From: Paratinospora sagittata
Lineage: Eukaryota; Streptophyta; Magnoliopsida; Ranunculales; Menispermaceae
Length of the DNA stretch: 64,000 bases
Reading direction: 5' to 3'
NCBI GenBank assembly: GCA_035771175.1
Contig: CM069597.1
Coordinates: 7,599,001 to 7,663,000 of the forward strand
How positions within the stretch are numbered: position 1 is the stretch's first letter; the number at the start of each line of letters is the position of its first letter. The translations under genes were made by a program, and so were the position numbers. The notes below the pieces were generated by a model, which made no database searches, was not told the origin of the DNA, and saw nothing but the letters and a program-made list of their open reading frames with translations. Positions 48,286-59,810 of the stretch are shown one piece after another.

Positions 48286-49201
48286 GTTGCTTTACATCCT
48301 AACATCCCATTCATTTGCCAGCTGCACCGCTAACTTATAACCAAATTTTACACTGTAATCTCTTGATCTGTTGTAATTCCACATGAGCTTATCTTCAGAT
48401 GGCAGGAGACTATTCTTGTGAGTAACCTCTATTAGCCTAGCATCTTCTCTTGTGAAAACAACTCTAATAAGCTCCTGATTCCAACCCCCATTGTAAGTTT
48501 TGTAAGATCTGCAACTATTCTTACCCTATCAGATTTGGAAGATAGAATTTTGAACATGATTGGTTTTGGGAGCCATGGATCCTCCTCCCATATATCCACC
48601 CTCAACCCATTACCAAAGACCATAGTTCAACAATTGCCTTCTTGCAAATAAGCTCCTCCATTCCCATGATGGTCTCTTACCAAGCATAGGCTAACAAGTG
48701 AATCAGGATCCAATATAAGTCGGCAACCTTCTTTAGCCAAGAGGGCAAGAATTAAAATGTTCCAGATTCTAGAATCCCAATCCTCCTTTGTTCTTCGTTG
48801 GAGTCAACATTTGCCAATTGCACCAATGGATATTGGATTTGTTCCTGTGCGATCCCCACCAGTAATTTGCCAATTTCCTCGTGAAGGCCTTTATAATTGT
48901 CTTGAGAATTTTGAAGGATGACATGATGTATGAAGGAATAACAAATCCCACGATTTTATTCAAGATTTCTCTTCTTGCCTGAGACAATAAATGTTCCTCC
49001 CACCCTATAAATTTTGAGCTTATCTTATGCTCTAGATTTGTAAAGGCTACTTTTTTTAGATAAATCGAAATCCATCACTGCTCCAAGTTACCTTCCCAGC
49101 CTCTCATTTGAAGCCATGCCTAGAATTTTTGTCAGTTCTCTCTTTTTGTCTTTACTTACATTGTAGCTAAAGAGAATATTGCATTTCTATATATTAATTA
49201 G
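48286..49201 (-). pseudogene. LINE ORF2 middle part (after the RT core)
   Basis: Minus reading shows the stretch following the RT palm: FSYNVSKDKKRELTKILGMA, then SQARREILNKIVGFVIPSYI, KLANYWWGSHRNKSNIHWCN, GGLGF, GNGLRVDIWEEDPWLP and LMWNYNRSRDYSVKFGYKLA. This order is typical of plant L1 ORF2 between RT and zf-RVT. Stops and frameshifts occur between blocks. The RT catalytic YADD box, expected just before this part, is missing at the border with the SIRE-like LTR. Confidence 0.85.
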
Positions 49202-51396
49202 TGTTAATCTAAGTAGTTTTTTAGTATTCTCCTAAGTGTTTTGATGCTTACAAACAATATAATCACAGTACTACTGTCTTTGACGCAGTTATCTCAGTGC
49301 TAACTAGATATATCAATTGGACTCAACTGCATTGTCAAAGCGTGTGGAAGGAACAATACCTCATGAAGATTCAAGAGCTTCATGATTGTATATCTTTAGA
49401 ATCTTAGTGCTGTAGAGTTAACATTTAAATGTTCCAACCACACATGATTTGCATCTTTTTAAAATTCATGCATATAGTTTATAATTCTCATACATACACA
49501 TTTTTCCGTGTTTAATCATGCATGCATTCATATTAGTCTGATAATCAAGCTATCACTTGATTAGAATTGTTCATATCGCATTTTTTCATCTGTGATCAAC
49601 ATGCATTATTTTCACCAACTTTGCATGGTTTTACCATTGTACGTAAAATGTTCTCACTGTTTTAATCGTTGGTTTAATCGATCAATCTATTCATGTTTAA
49701 CTTTGATTACTGTGCCTCAATTGTGTCAAAATATTTTTTAAATGTTAATCTATGCTTTTGATAGTGTCCTAAACCTATTTTGATAAAAAAACAAGTTTCT
49801 ATCACTTCATAGTGAAGGAAAACATTCCTGGTTGAAGGAACTCGCTCCTGTACATTTTTCTCGAAACTCAGAATTTTTGATCAGGGTTTAAGGAACGCGC
49901 TCCTTGCAAGAGGAACACACTTTTGTGAAATTTCCCGAGACTCAAATTTTTTCTGATCAGGGAGAATGAACGTGCTCCTGTCAGGAGGAACGCACTCTTG
50001 TTGCCAAGGAAAAAATGAGAATTTTTTTAAGAGTCAGTGGTTCTGGTTGAAGGAACTCGTTCCTATGCCCATCAGACACATTGAGGAACGCGCTCCTTGA
50101 ATGCGCTCTTTCAGTGGAGGAAAATCTAGAACTTTTCAGATTTCAAACCAGAAGCACGCTCTTACGTTGAGGAACGCGTCCTTGTTCCTCCGCGTGGTGT
50201 TTGTCTATAAATTGGTTACTTGCTCATTTTAAGAGCAACTTTTGCAAAACTTGAGAGAAATTGTGTGATTTTTCTCCAGTATTTATACTCATCCAAAACA
50301 AGTTCTTAAGCATATTTCAAACATCTTTCAAGCAAAAGTTCAACCACATTTGATCATTTGATCCATGCTTTTGAAAATTTCTCCACATCTTTTCTAAACC
50401 TTGAGAAACTTCGGAGTTACTCTTGTGCAAGTGTTCAAGACGATTTTAGTGGTTTCAACATCAATCTTTGAGTCTTGATCGTGTTTTCAAGCAACCAACT
50501 TCACACAAGAAGAATCTCGTGCTTAAATCTTATCTTGTGGGGTATACATTACTTTAAACTTGATTATAGTGATTTTGGTATATGCAAATTAATTTTTGTG
50601 CTTATATTTAAACTGATTTTGTATTAAGTTGAGTTTATGAAACCCTATCTTGTTCTTCATATCAAAATACACTATTTAGTGGTTTCATAGATTGTGTGTG
50701 GCATCGATTCATGTGCTAACATCATATCCTATTTGAATCAAAGTTTTTAATCGATACTTGATTTGTGTTCTTAAACATATTTACTTTGAATCATCAAGTC
50801 TTGATTATCGTAGTATATTGATTCTCGTGCATTAAACATGTATTTGTTTAGAATCAATATATTGATTGATTGTGCATAATTGATTCACTGTTTTATATTG
50901 TATATATCTGAATCGAGTACATTTGAGTAAAGAAACTATTTCAACACTTTGCATCATTTAAAACCATAAGTGGTTGGAATAGTATTTGTTGATTCATTCA
51001 AGATTGTAAACTTTCATTGTTGAGAGTGATTTTGATCACTTCTCTATATCCTTTGTAATCTTGATGTATTGTTGACGTGTGTTAACTTGGAGATATTTGA
51101 CCATTGATTGTATGGCACGTAACCACGCCCGTAAGTTGGTTACAAGTGTGGCTTTTTATCCACGACCTGATGTAGGCTACACTGTGGCTTTCTATCCAAG
51201 TCCTTGTGTAGGTTAGAGTGTTAGTGGCTTCCTAACCGAGCCCTGGTGTCGTTTAGTGTATAGGCTTGAGCCAAGCCTTGGTGTAGGCTCAGTGTAAACG
51301 ACTTTTAGTATCGCCTATAAGTTGACTAGCCAATATTGGATTGCAAAATCCTGACTGGTGCGGTTGGGTAGTGGACATAGACTCGAGAGGACCTGA
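49202..51396 (+). mobile_element. SIRE-like copia LTR, copy B (in the LINE)
   Basis: Starts TGTTAATCTAAGTAG and matches copy A (37292-42394) throughout without its insertion. The last ~150 bases of copy A, including the CTCTTGGACTTT end, are missing, so it is truncated where LINE sequence resumes near 51397. The target duplication cannot be recognised, and the LINE lost its YADD segment at the junction, consistent with a deletion accompanying or following insertion. Confidence 0.65.
49830..50185. repeat. Array of near-palindromic AGGAACGCGCTCCT motifs (LTR copy B)
   Basis: Variants such as GGAACTCGCTCCT, GGAACGCGCTCCT, GAACGTGCTCCT and GGAACGCACTC recur about nine times in 350 bases. The homologous array in copy A is at 37860-38172 plus 40904-40935. 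Spacing is irregular, 15 to 60 bases, so it is a dispersed motif array rather than a strict tandem repeat. Confidence 0.8.
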
Positions 51397-53386
51397 GAAG
51401 AAACAACATTATTTAATATAAAAGAAAAACTTCTGCACAAATAATAAATAATAATGGGAAGAGAGGGTCCCTTTGGCGCAAGCCCCTAGATGGAAGAATT
51501 AGCTTTAGTAGATCTCCATTCATTTTGATCTGATAAGATACAAAAAAGATACAAATTTGAACCCATTTCCTCCATTTTCCTGAGAAGCCCAACCTAAGGA
51601 GAGTATAATCAATAAAATCCCATTTTACTTTGTCATAAGCTTTAGACATATCTAAATTTATCATTTTTTCCTTTACTCTCCACTTTCTTTTGCTCAATGA
51701 ATGAATGATTTCATAAGCAATAATAATATTATCAGGAATTTGTTTACCTTGAATAAAAACATTATGAGAAGGGCTTACAATCTTGTTAAGTACCAACTTA
51801 AGCCTATTAGCCAACATTTTGGAAATAATTTTATAAGTTACATTGCACAAGCTAATAGGTCTCAAATCATTTAGAGAGGATGCATTCTTAGTATTTGGAA
51901 TAAGAGTTATAAAAGTATGATTAAGTGAAGGGTCCAGAATATTGGCCTCAAAAAATTGCTTCACCATGGCAAACAAATAGGAACATACATACTCCTAGTA
52001 GTGCTGGTAAAAGGCCACAGTAAAACCATCCGGCCTAGGGGGTCCTTATGTGGGTGCATCTCAAATAGAGCATTTCTTCTACTGTTACGGGCCTATCTAA
52101 CCTTGTATTATCATTAACACATAGCTTTGTAGGGAGGTTATATATATAAGCAAGCAAGCCCATCCGGGTTGAAATGACTAGTAAACAAATTAAGAAAAAC
52201 CGACCTGAATAGTTCAATATTTATTTTGGATCATCAATCCAAACACCATTTTCATCTCTAATGGCTTTAACTCCGTTGTTGCGCCTTCTTGAATTTACTT
52301 TGGCATGGAAGAACTTTGAATCTTTATCTCCCAATTCAAGCTAGTCAATTCTAGCTTTTGACTTCCAATATTGTTCCTCCCAAATACAAGCCTCCCTCAA
52401 CTCCTCTTCGAGCCGTCTTATAGAGTCCAAATCAGGTGAAGAATTGTTATATAATTTAGATGGCTCCATCTCCAAGAACTGAATAAGCCTATTTGAATTG
52501 GCGAGTGGGCAACTTTATTTTTAGTTTAAAATTTCCTTTCTAGTCACATTAATCAACTCAGGCAGATTCATGCTCCCATGTAACGTTGCCGATGACACCG
52601 AAGTATCTTGAACAATGTTCTTGCAGTCTTCAAAGCTCATCCATTTTCTATAAAAAATAAAGTGTTGTTTGTACCTCTTTTTGGGGCCCTTTATGGATAA
52701 CAACAAGGCAAGATGATCTGATCTTGAAACTGGGATATGAGATAAATCCGAATGAGAATACTATGACAACCAATCAGGGTGAACAAAACACCTGTCCAAC
52801 CTTTCTAGAATTAGTTGATCTCCTTGTCTTTTATTTTCCCAGGTAAAACTTGACCCAAAAAATTCCAAGTTATGGAGGTTATTTGCACAAATGAAACTAT
52901 GGAAAGCTTCTCCCTCATTAATATTCCACTCATCACCACCAAATTTCTCACAAGAATCAAGAAAGAATTAAAATCACCAATTAGGACATACGGTTGACTA
53001 ATCTCGTTTAGTCTCTTGGACAAAATATTCCACTGCTCTTGTCTACATTTGAATTTTGGGCTGCCATAAACACCCATAAGCCGCCAAGAGAAACATTTTT
53101 GAGGGTCTTCAATTAAACGTTCAATAAAGAATTTGGAGTAAACAACCACTTTGACCATCTCATCATCAGACTAGAAGGCACATAAACCACCAGAAAGTCC
53201 AATTGGTGCAATTCATATATAGAATTTGAAACCCAATTTACTCTTCAACTGCTGGAGCTTATAGTCTTTATTCTTCATTTCCAATAGCAATAGTACTTCT
53301 AGGGAATGAAGCCTAACAAGCTTCCTGAGTGTTTGAATTGTCAAGGGATTCCCCACACCCAGACAATTCCAGCATACAAGCTTCAT
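51397..53386 (-). pseudogene. LINE ORF2 N-terminal part: endonuclease and reverse transcriptase
   Basis: Minus reading from 53386: MKLVCWNCLGVGNP, the start of an APE-type endonuclease; GVYGSPKF and QPYVLIGDFNSFL (GDFN box) follow. After a linker, RT begins with ILDPSLNHTFITLIPN, LRPISLCNVTYKIISKMLAN, INLDMSKAYDKVKWDF (first catalytic Asp) and GLRQRDPLFPLLFIICAE. The reading then meets the truncated SIRE-like LTR before the YADD box. Stops occur in the endonuclease (FYI*IAP) and linker. The element is dead. Confidence 0.88.
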
Positions 53387-53835
53387 TTGGCCCCATGGGG
53401 CTAGTTAGGGTTGGCTACCCCCACCCTTTCTAATGATTCCATAGCTATTTTTTGGCGCTTCGCCATTAAAGTGTTCAACATTGCACCAACCTTCGATAAG
53501 TCTATACCCTGCTTTTGTTCCTTCTGATCCATCCCTATTGAAGACACTCCCTTCTACTGTTCTCTTGCCAACACCCTCATTTTCCTCTTTTTTGGTTTTC
53601 TCTCTATACTGTTCGAAATAGCTTGTCTAAGGTTAAAAAATCTAGTGAAGATATAGGCTGAGAATGCGAGTCTGTGAGATATTGTTAATTTATAAGAGAA
53701 AGACAAGGATATGTTTCACCTGGGGTGGTGACAATATTACTGTTAGGCTGCGATTCTGTTTGAGAGGGTAACATTTGATTTCTTTTGGTTTGGTTTGGTT
53801 TGGGTTAACAGATGGGTCAAAAATATTTGGATTGT
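53387..53835 (-). pseudogene. LINE ORF1 C-terminal tail
   Basis: Low-complexity, weakly conserved reading on minus (MLPSQTESQPNSNIVTTPGE, SDSHSQPISSLDFLTLDK-like) directly upstream of the endonuclease start, where plant L1 ORF1 ends. Assigned by position; sequence conservation is poor. The border with the inserted MULE near 53835 is approximate. Confidence 0.45.
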
Positions 53836-54384
53836 TAGGCCTGTACTGTGATTGGACTAGTTAATAAGACAAAGGGTCCGACTATTTTCACCGACCCATT
53901 CCTATTTCTTCACCCACCTCATCTAAAAGTAAAAAGACTAAAAAATCCTCATGTAAAATTATCAAAAATGGCATCTATTAAACCCCTTAAACCCTTAAAC
54001 CTCTCTCTTCACCCACCCATAAACCATTCAACTCCTACCCAAACCCTAAAACTATTCAATCCACCAACAAATCTCAATCTTCGATATTGTGATTTTAACC
54101 TATTTTTTGAATCACAAGCACGTCTTCAACTGTTCGCAAGTGGTTTCTTTCGATTTGAAGTGTTCGCAAGTCATTGGGGAAGTGTTCAAAGTATTGGAAG
54201 TGTGCACCGTCAATCAAGCCATTCGACCTACAATGGAAAGAGATTTAAGTCGTTCTTCATCGCCTAAGATATGTGCATTTGATATCTACACTATTTTTTT
54301 TGCAAAAACAAACCTAAAATCGAGGTGGAAAAGGGGCGAAAATGGGTTTCAAAACCCAAAAAATCGCCCCCAAAATCTTTATGT

Positions 54385-54540
54385 CTGACCTATCATGGAC
54401 GGACAAAAAGTGTAGTGTCTGACCATTATAGATCGGACACAAAAGAAAATGTCCGTCCCTAACAGGTCGGACAAAATAAAATAAAACATTCCAAATGTTC
54501 TATCCGACTGATTTTGGTCGGACAGAGCATTTTGGTGTTT
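54385..54540. repeat. Cluster of GGTCGGACA / TGTCCGACC motifs
   Basis: Words GTCTGACC, GGACGGACAA, GATCGGACA, GTCCGTCCC, GGTCGGACA, ATCCGACTG and GGTCGGACAG lie in both orientations within 150 bases, upstream of the transposase frame. Subterminal short repeats of this kind are transposase-binding sites in several DNA transposon families; that role here is inferred. Confidence 0.7.
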
Positions 54541-54608
54541 TTTTAAGGTTTTTTTTTTTGTTTTCTTGTTTTATTTTGTATGTAATACTAATATTGAGTT
54601 GTAATTCA

Positions 54609-56075
54609 TCAGGATGACGAAGGATTTGATGAATCCAAAATTGTTGGCAATGAGTTGGTGTACACTGATGAGTTCTCAACCGATATTGTGTTTAAGAGTA
54701 AGGTCGAACTTATTGCATGGACAAGGGAAGTAGGTCGTGCAAATGATTTTGTTACTATTATCAAAAGCACGGATGCAGAGGGGACGAAGGGTAGGAGACC
54801 GAGAATCAAGTTTGCATGTGAGAGGTGCGATGTGTATAACCCGAAAGACACAAAGAAGAAGATAGTGAATGAAACTTCATCGAAGAAGTGTAATTGTCCA
54901 TTCTTATTACAGGGGCAAAAATTGGCCACTAATGACGATTGGATGGTAAAAGTGGATTGCGACATTCATAATCATCCACCTGCTGATTGGATGGAAGGGC
55001 ACTCTTATGCGGGCCGACTGACAAAGGATGAGATGGAAATGCTTGTAGATATAAGCAGAAGTCAAGCAAGGCCCAGAGATATACTGAATGCTCTCAAGCG
55101 AAGGGATGCAGGCAATGCATCTACATTGAAGACCATATACAATGCATGTAGCAAATATAAATTGTTGGAACACGGTGGGAGGTCTCAGATGCAATATTTG
55201 ATGACGAAGTTAGCTAAAGAACAATAAGTCGAGTGGCATAAGTCTGATGAAAACACCGATCATGTACAAGCGTTGTTTTACTCACACCCAGTATCGATCA
55301 ACTTGTTACGTTGCTTTCCTAAATTTTTGATAATGGATTGCACGTATAAGACGAATATCTATCGATATCCGTTACTTGAGATAGTTGGCGTTACATCAAC
55401 TCGTCTCACATTTTTGGTGGCGCATGTATTCATGGAGAACGAGTAACATGAGAACTACATATGGGCACTTGAGAAGTTGAAGGATCTGGTAGAAGGGTGG
55501 CCACAACCAGAGGTTTTTTTTTTTATTGATAGAGAATTGGCCCTGATGAATGTAGTGAATATTATTTTTCCAAATGTTAGAAATTTGTTGTGCAGTTGGC
55601 ACATTAACAAAAATGTGTTGGCGAAATCGCAACTGTTGTTCAAGTATAGCAGTGACCATATGAAATTCATGGGCATGTGGCATGGTTTGGTGGATTCAGA
55701 GACAGAGGAGTAGTATGAAGAGCATTGGAAAGTGCTTTCAGAATCTTATAAAGCTTACCTTACGTTCCTTCTCTATCTATAAAATGAGTGGTTGTTGAAC
55801 CAAAAGAAAAGATTTGTGGTGGCTTGGACAATGAGATCATGCATTTCGGCAATGTCACAACTAACCGGGCTAAAAGTGCACATGCAAAGTTAAAGAAACA
55901 CTTGGGTTCTTCACAGGGAATGTTTGAGAGTAGTTGGATCACAATACATTCTCTGTTAACTTTGCAACATACCGAGATATTGTCATTTTTTGAGAAAAGC
56001 TTATTTACCACAAAACACGTTCATAGAGGACCTATATATGGGCACTTGCGAGGGGTTGGGACACCCCATATCTAG
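54609..56075 (+). pseudogene. MULE transposase (FAR1-like) with stops
   Basis: The first open part (54609-55227) has a FAR1-type DNA-binding region with Cys and His residues in FACERCDVYN, KKCNCPFLL and VDCDIHNHPP. After a TAA, VQALFYSHPVSINLLRCFPK, IMDCTYKTNIYRYPLLEIVG, TWALEKLKDL-like and FFIDRELALMNVV continue the MULE transposase core (PF10551), with NLLCSWHINKNVLAK carrying the C..H region. Stops at about 55226, 55444, 55711 and 55780 and a frame change near 55790 inactivate it. The DDE acids I can suggest are Asp in IMDCTYK and Asp in FIDREL. It may derive from an element related to plant FRS factors. Confidence 0.8.
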
Positions 56076-56329
56076 ATAGGATTTTGCATTTTACTGGTAC
56101 AATTCACAATGTAGCAACCATAAAAACAATTGATGAGGATTGAAGATTCTTTTTTTTTTTTTTTAACTTACAACAAATGTAATACATGTACATTTTTGTT
56201 CATTGGCATTAATGAAATTGTTTGTTGAAGTTCAAAATTCATTGCACAAAAGATCAAAAGTTTTCCTAGTCTAAAACCAAAAAAAGAAAAAAAAGAAAAA
56301 AGTCTAATCTCGTCTTCTTCGAATTTGTA

Positions 56330-56930
56330 GTCAAAAGGTAGGTGCTTTGGCAGGTGCATTTTCTTCAACTCTACTTGAGCTCTCACCACGTTCGAAGTGC
56401 GTAATTGGAGTGTGGGACACATCTTCGAAGTGGAGAACTGGAGTTTGGGCTCGTTCTTCCTCGGCATGTTCTTTTTCTTCGTTGATGCTTGTGCTGGCTA
56501 AAACTTTGATGACGTCATCAATCACTCGAAGCACAACATCAATTGATGTCTCAGGTCTTAGAGTTGCTCTCAAGGACCTCAACATCGGCAGCCCTCGGTT
56601 GTTGCGCTCCCTCTAAAATCAAAAGATCAATTACTGCCAAATTTAATAAAATCATATATAATAATAATGTTTTGTAGGTTTTGATTTATTACCAAAATTT
56701 ATGAATTCTCCGTTGAAGTTGGCGCTTGAGTGGATAGTCAATATTCAGGGTTTTGCACCTTTGGATGTGAAATCTGTTCAAACCACTCAAGATATTCTGG
56801 TACAACGTCTCATGCATTAGAAACTTGTTTCCCTTGTGCAGTCGCTTGTAACAAATGGTAGTCCCAGCTCTCCTAATACTGATCAATAAACATGTGATGG
56901 ACATTGTAATCACGTCCCCTAGCACTTGTA
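56330..56930 (-). pseudogene. Plant-mobile-domain-like remnant
   Basis: One minus frame reads RDYNVHHMFIDQY, a stop, ESWDYHLLQATAQGKQVSNA, then VVPEYLEWFEQISHPKVQNP, resembling the end of the plant mobile domain (YM.WYRR.T...I). It continues as an acidic region, HAEEERAQTPVLHFEDVSHT (56331-56585), and is broken by stops and a possible intron near 56615-56690. PMD genes are commonly carried by MULE and Ty3-gypsy elements. It runs convergent to the transposase, as in known two-gene elements. Assignment is tentative. Confidence 0.4.
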
Positions 56931-57004
56931 ATACCCCCAAAATTTCAAGGGTATTTACGTAAGTTTAAACTTAGGGGCGTTTTCATAATTTTGCACATTT
57001 AATT

Positions 57005-57113
57005 GAGATGGACTTGTACGTTTCGAACTTCACGAATGAGTTTATTACGTCAAACTCCTCCAAGAACTTAGTCATGACTGGAATCAAAGAAGCTGGTGAA
57101 GATGGAGAATTAG
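57005..57113 (-). pseudogene. LINE ORF1 internal fragment between two insertions
   Basis: The minus reading SPSSPASLIPVMTKFLEEFD continues in frame from SSRVPN on the other side of the solo LTR (59811 onward) once one ATTAG duplication is removed. This shows that the solo LTR inserted into LINE sequence. The other side ends at the MULE/LTR fragment. Confidence 0.65.
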
Positions 57114-59810
57114 TGTTGCGACTCGTCACCAAGTGGCGTCACAACCGGCATAGTACCCCAGATAATGCCACTACTCGACAAAACCTGAGGCACTAATAAG
57201 CCTCTACGCGAAAAAAAAACCTAATAAACACAATACACAACCTGTATATGACAAATATAATTGAACCGAAATAAAATTCCATCATCCAAAAGAAACAAGA
57301 TCAAATCCATCACAAAAATAAATATCAAAAGGTTCAATATCTACGAACATCCATATGGAACTCGAGCAAAAGTCTAACATCCCAAAAAGTCATATACAAT
57401 CCATCCATGTAAGTGTTATATATTTATCTACGGAGATAGTTATATACAAGTTCAAAAGAACAAAACAATTGAAACCAAACCCAAGTCCCCAAAAATATAT
57501 AAAACCTACATCAAAAAATTAGAAGAGAAAGGCCACTCGCACGTCAAGCCTTGCCTTTTCCTTTTGGATCTGAACCTGAGAAAAATAGGGGAAAAGAGGT
57601 GAGCTCAACTAGCTCAATGAATAATTCTCACAATAATCTCCACAAATGCATTTATAAAACATGTATACCTTTGAAATAACATTTATAAACACAAATGCAT
57701 CAATTGAAGTATAACAAACATGATTCAAACTAATCATATGGTTTATGCATCATTTTCATAAAAAAATATGCAAACGCCTCTATGAGGTCACGTCAGGATA
57801 ACACATGCCTACACTTCCCCCATTGCGCTATGGGTTCAGACTAGCGCATTATCCATCACAAATCCTTTCACCCTTACATTCCTCATAGAGAAAGTCCCAT
57901 CCATTACGCACTTGTAAGTGACTCCGGAGGTACATTTCCCAAAAGAACAAGTATGTAACCAATGCCAAAGTATTCAATCCAAAATACTCAAGGCAATACT
58001 GTGCATATAAATCCATTTGTCATGATCATAAATACTATGCACATATACAATAAAATGCATATCATTCAACACATCATTTTATATAAATACAATGCCATAA
58101 ATGAAGAAATAAAGTGAGAAATACTCACAAGCCAATTACCCAAGCCAAAAGCCCTCAAATTGGCCAATCAAAACACAATGACCTGAAATGAATCAAATTC
58201 ACATATGATCAATTCCAAGTTCAATTATGTCTAATTGCATAATTCTCATAAAATCTCCAAATCCCTACAATTCAACACTCAACTCCAAATTATCAATGTC
58301 CACCCATAGGCATCCATCATGCCAAATTGCATGATCATACAAAGTCTAGGCCTAGGCCAACATAAATCACTTGCATTCCATCCCATGCTCAATTTACCAA
58401 TTCGAATCAATTGCATCAAAATCCCCAATTTAGGAAAATTTCCACAATAGGCCAACATGGCCAAATTAAATTAATCAACAATCCATAACATGAGAATTTC
58501 TCAATTGACACTACCAATGTTTCAAGCATGCCAATTTATGCAACATAGGTCACATGCATTCCAAATGAAAAGCTATAGGTCACATTTCTAGAGTTAGGGT
58601 CAAATACATGGCTTCACATTTAAACACCTTTAATAATGGAATCAGAAACATTAATTACACTCCTAATTCAATGCATTGTTCGGATGTAACAAACTACCAA
58701 ACGAAATATACAATAACTAAATTAACTGTTCAGATTCAAGAATATCAAGAGCAAACCTTTTGTCCAAAATTGAGCTAAATCCAACGGTAGATCAAAGAGA
58801 TATGCCTCTTTAATTAAGATAACTCTAATTGGACAGTTTCTCCCCTCCTGCTGAAAATATTTGAACTCAGATGATTATATCTCAAAAAATACTGCACTAG
58901 TCAACATCTTAACTGGTCATAATGCAAAAAGTTTAGTTGTGAACTATCTATTGAAGTATCACATCCATCCAACGATAGATTTAGGAGATCTAACTATTTG
59001 ATCTAAACTGTGTGAGAAATTCAGATTTTCCTACCAGTTGTATTTGGAAGGTTATAATTCTTAATATCAGACTCAGATCACGATCTCCACCGACCATAAT
59101 GAAGAGATATATTAAAGATGAACAAGCTGCCCAATTTTAAGCTTGAACCAACTATGGATCAAAGAGATCTAGCCTCTGATGATAAATGTTGCAAGAAACT
59201 TTCTTTTCTCCTTCTTCTCCTTTTTTTTTTCCTTTCTCTCAACCTTACTCTCTCAAAAACGTCCCCCAAGGAAGAAAATGAGAGATTGAGGCACATGTTA
59301 CACCCACATGCACCTATTTTGCCAAGTGTTAATCATGCTCCAACACCATGCCAAGTGTTTGCTCAAGGGCTCATTTGTTAGCCACATGGCCTCTACCCAA
59401 TTACAACCTCACATGTGAGTTGTTAACCAATCCCCTAATTCCAACAATTCCATCATTTTTTCCTTTTATTTATTTAATCAATGCATGCCCATTTCAAATC
59501 ATGGTCTAAATGACCCCATTATTCATTTAATAACACATACATTAATATTAATGTCACTATTAATATATTACTTTTAGTGATGTGTATTATTGTCACTATC
59601 AATGTCATTAGCACATAAATAACAATATTAGTAATGATAATTCTCTAAAATAACATGCATTTGACACACCATTATTTAAGTAATAAATAAAAATCATACA
59701 TTATATATATATATGATCAAAATATAAGTATAATACACATTAAATATTTACACAAGCATCTAGAGTTGGGCAATCTACTGTGACATCATTTGTGAATGTG
59801 GGTCATTACA
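57114..59810 (-). mobile_element. Solo gypsy LTR in LINE ORF1 (2697 bp, TSD ATTAG)
   Basis: Left TGTTGCGACTCGTCACC, right GTGGGTCATTACA, flanked by perfect ATTAG at 57109-57113 and 59811-59815. Internal words (GTGGCGTCACAACCGGCA, AACCTTTTGTCCAAAATTG, ATCCAACGGTAGATC) match the solo LTR at 28949-31874. Orientation is the same as all other chromovirus-type solo LTRs in the window. The 87-codon plus frame at 59118-59381 is part of this LTR and has no family signature. Confidence 0.88.

Larger units (their letters stand above)
53836..57004 (+). mobile_element. MULE-like DNA transposon remnant inserted in the LINE
   Basis: Contains a FAR1/MULE-type transposase reading on plus (54609-56075) and a plant-mobile-domain-like remnant on minus (56330-56930), a combination known for plant Mutator-like elements. 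Clear long terminal inverted repeats and the 9-bp duplication were not found by eye, so the borders are approximate. The last 78 bases (56927-57004) start TGTAATACCCCC and match the terminus of the solo LTR at 40903 in inverse orientation, so a small LTR fragment also lies here. Confidence 0.55.

Noticed and set aside
53990..54056. TTAAACCC words resembling telomere repeats
   Set aside because: Only scattered imperfect units; no tandem TTTAGGG array.
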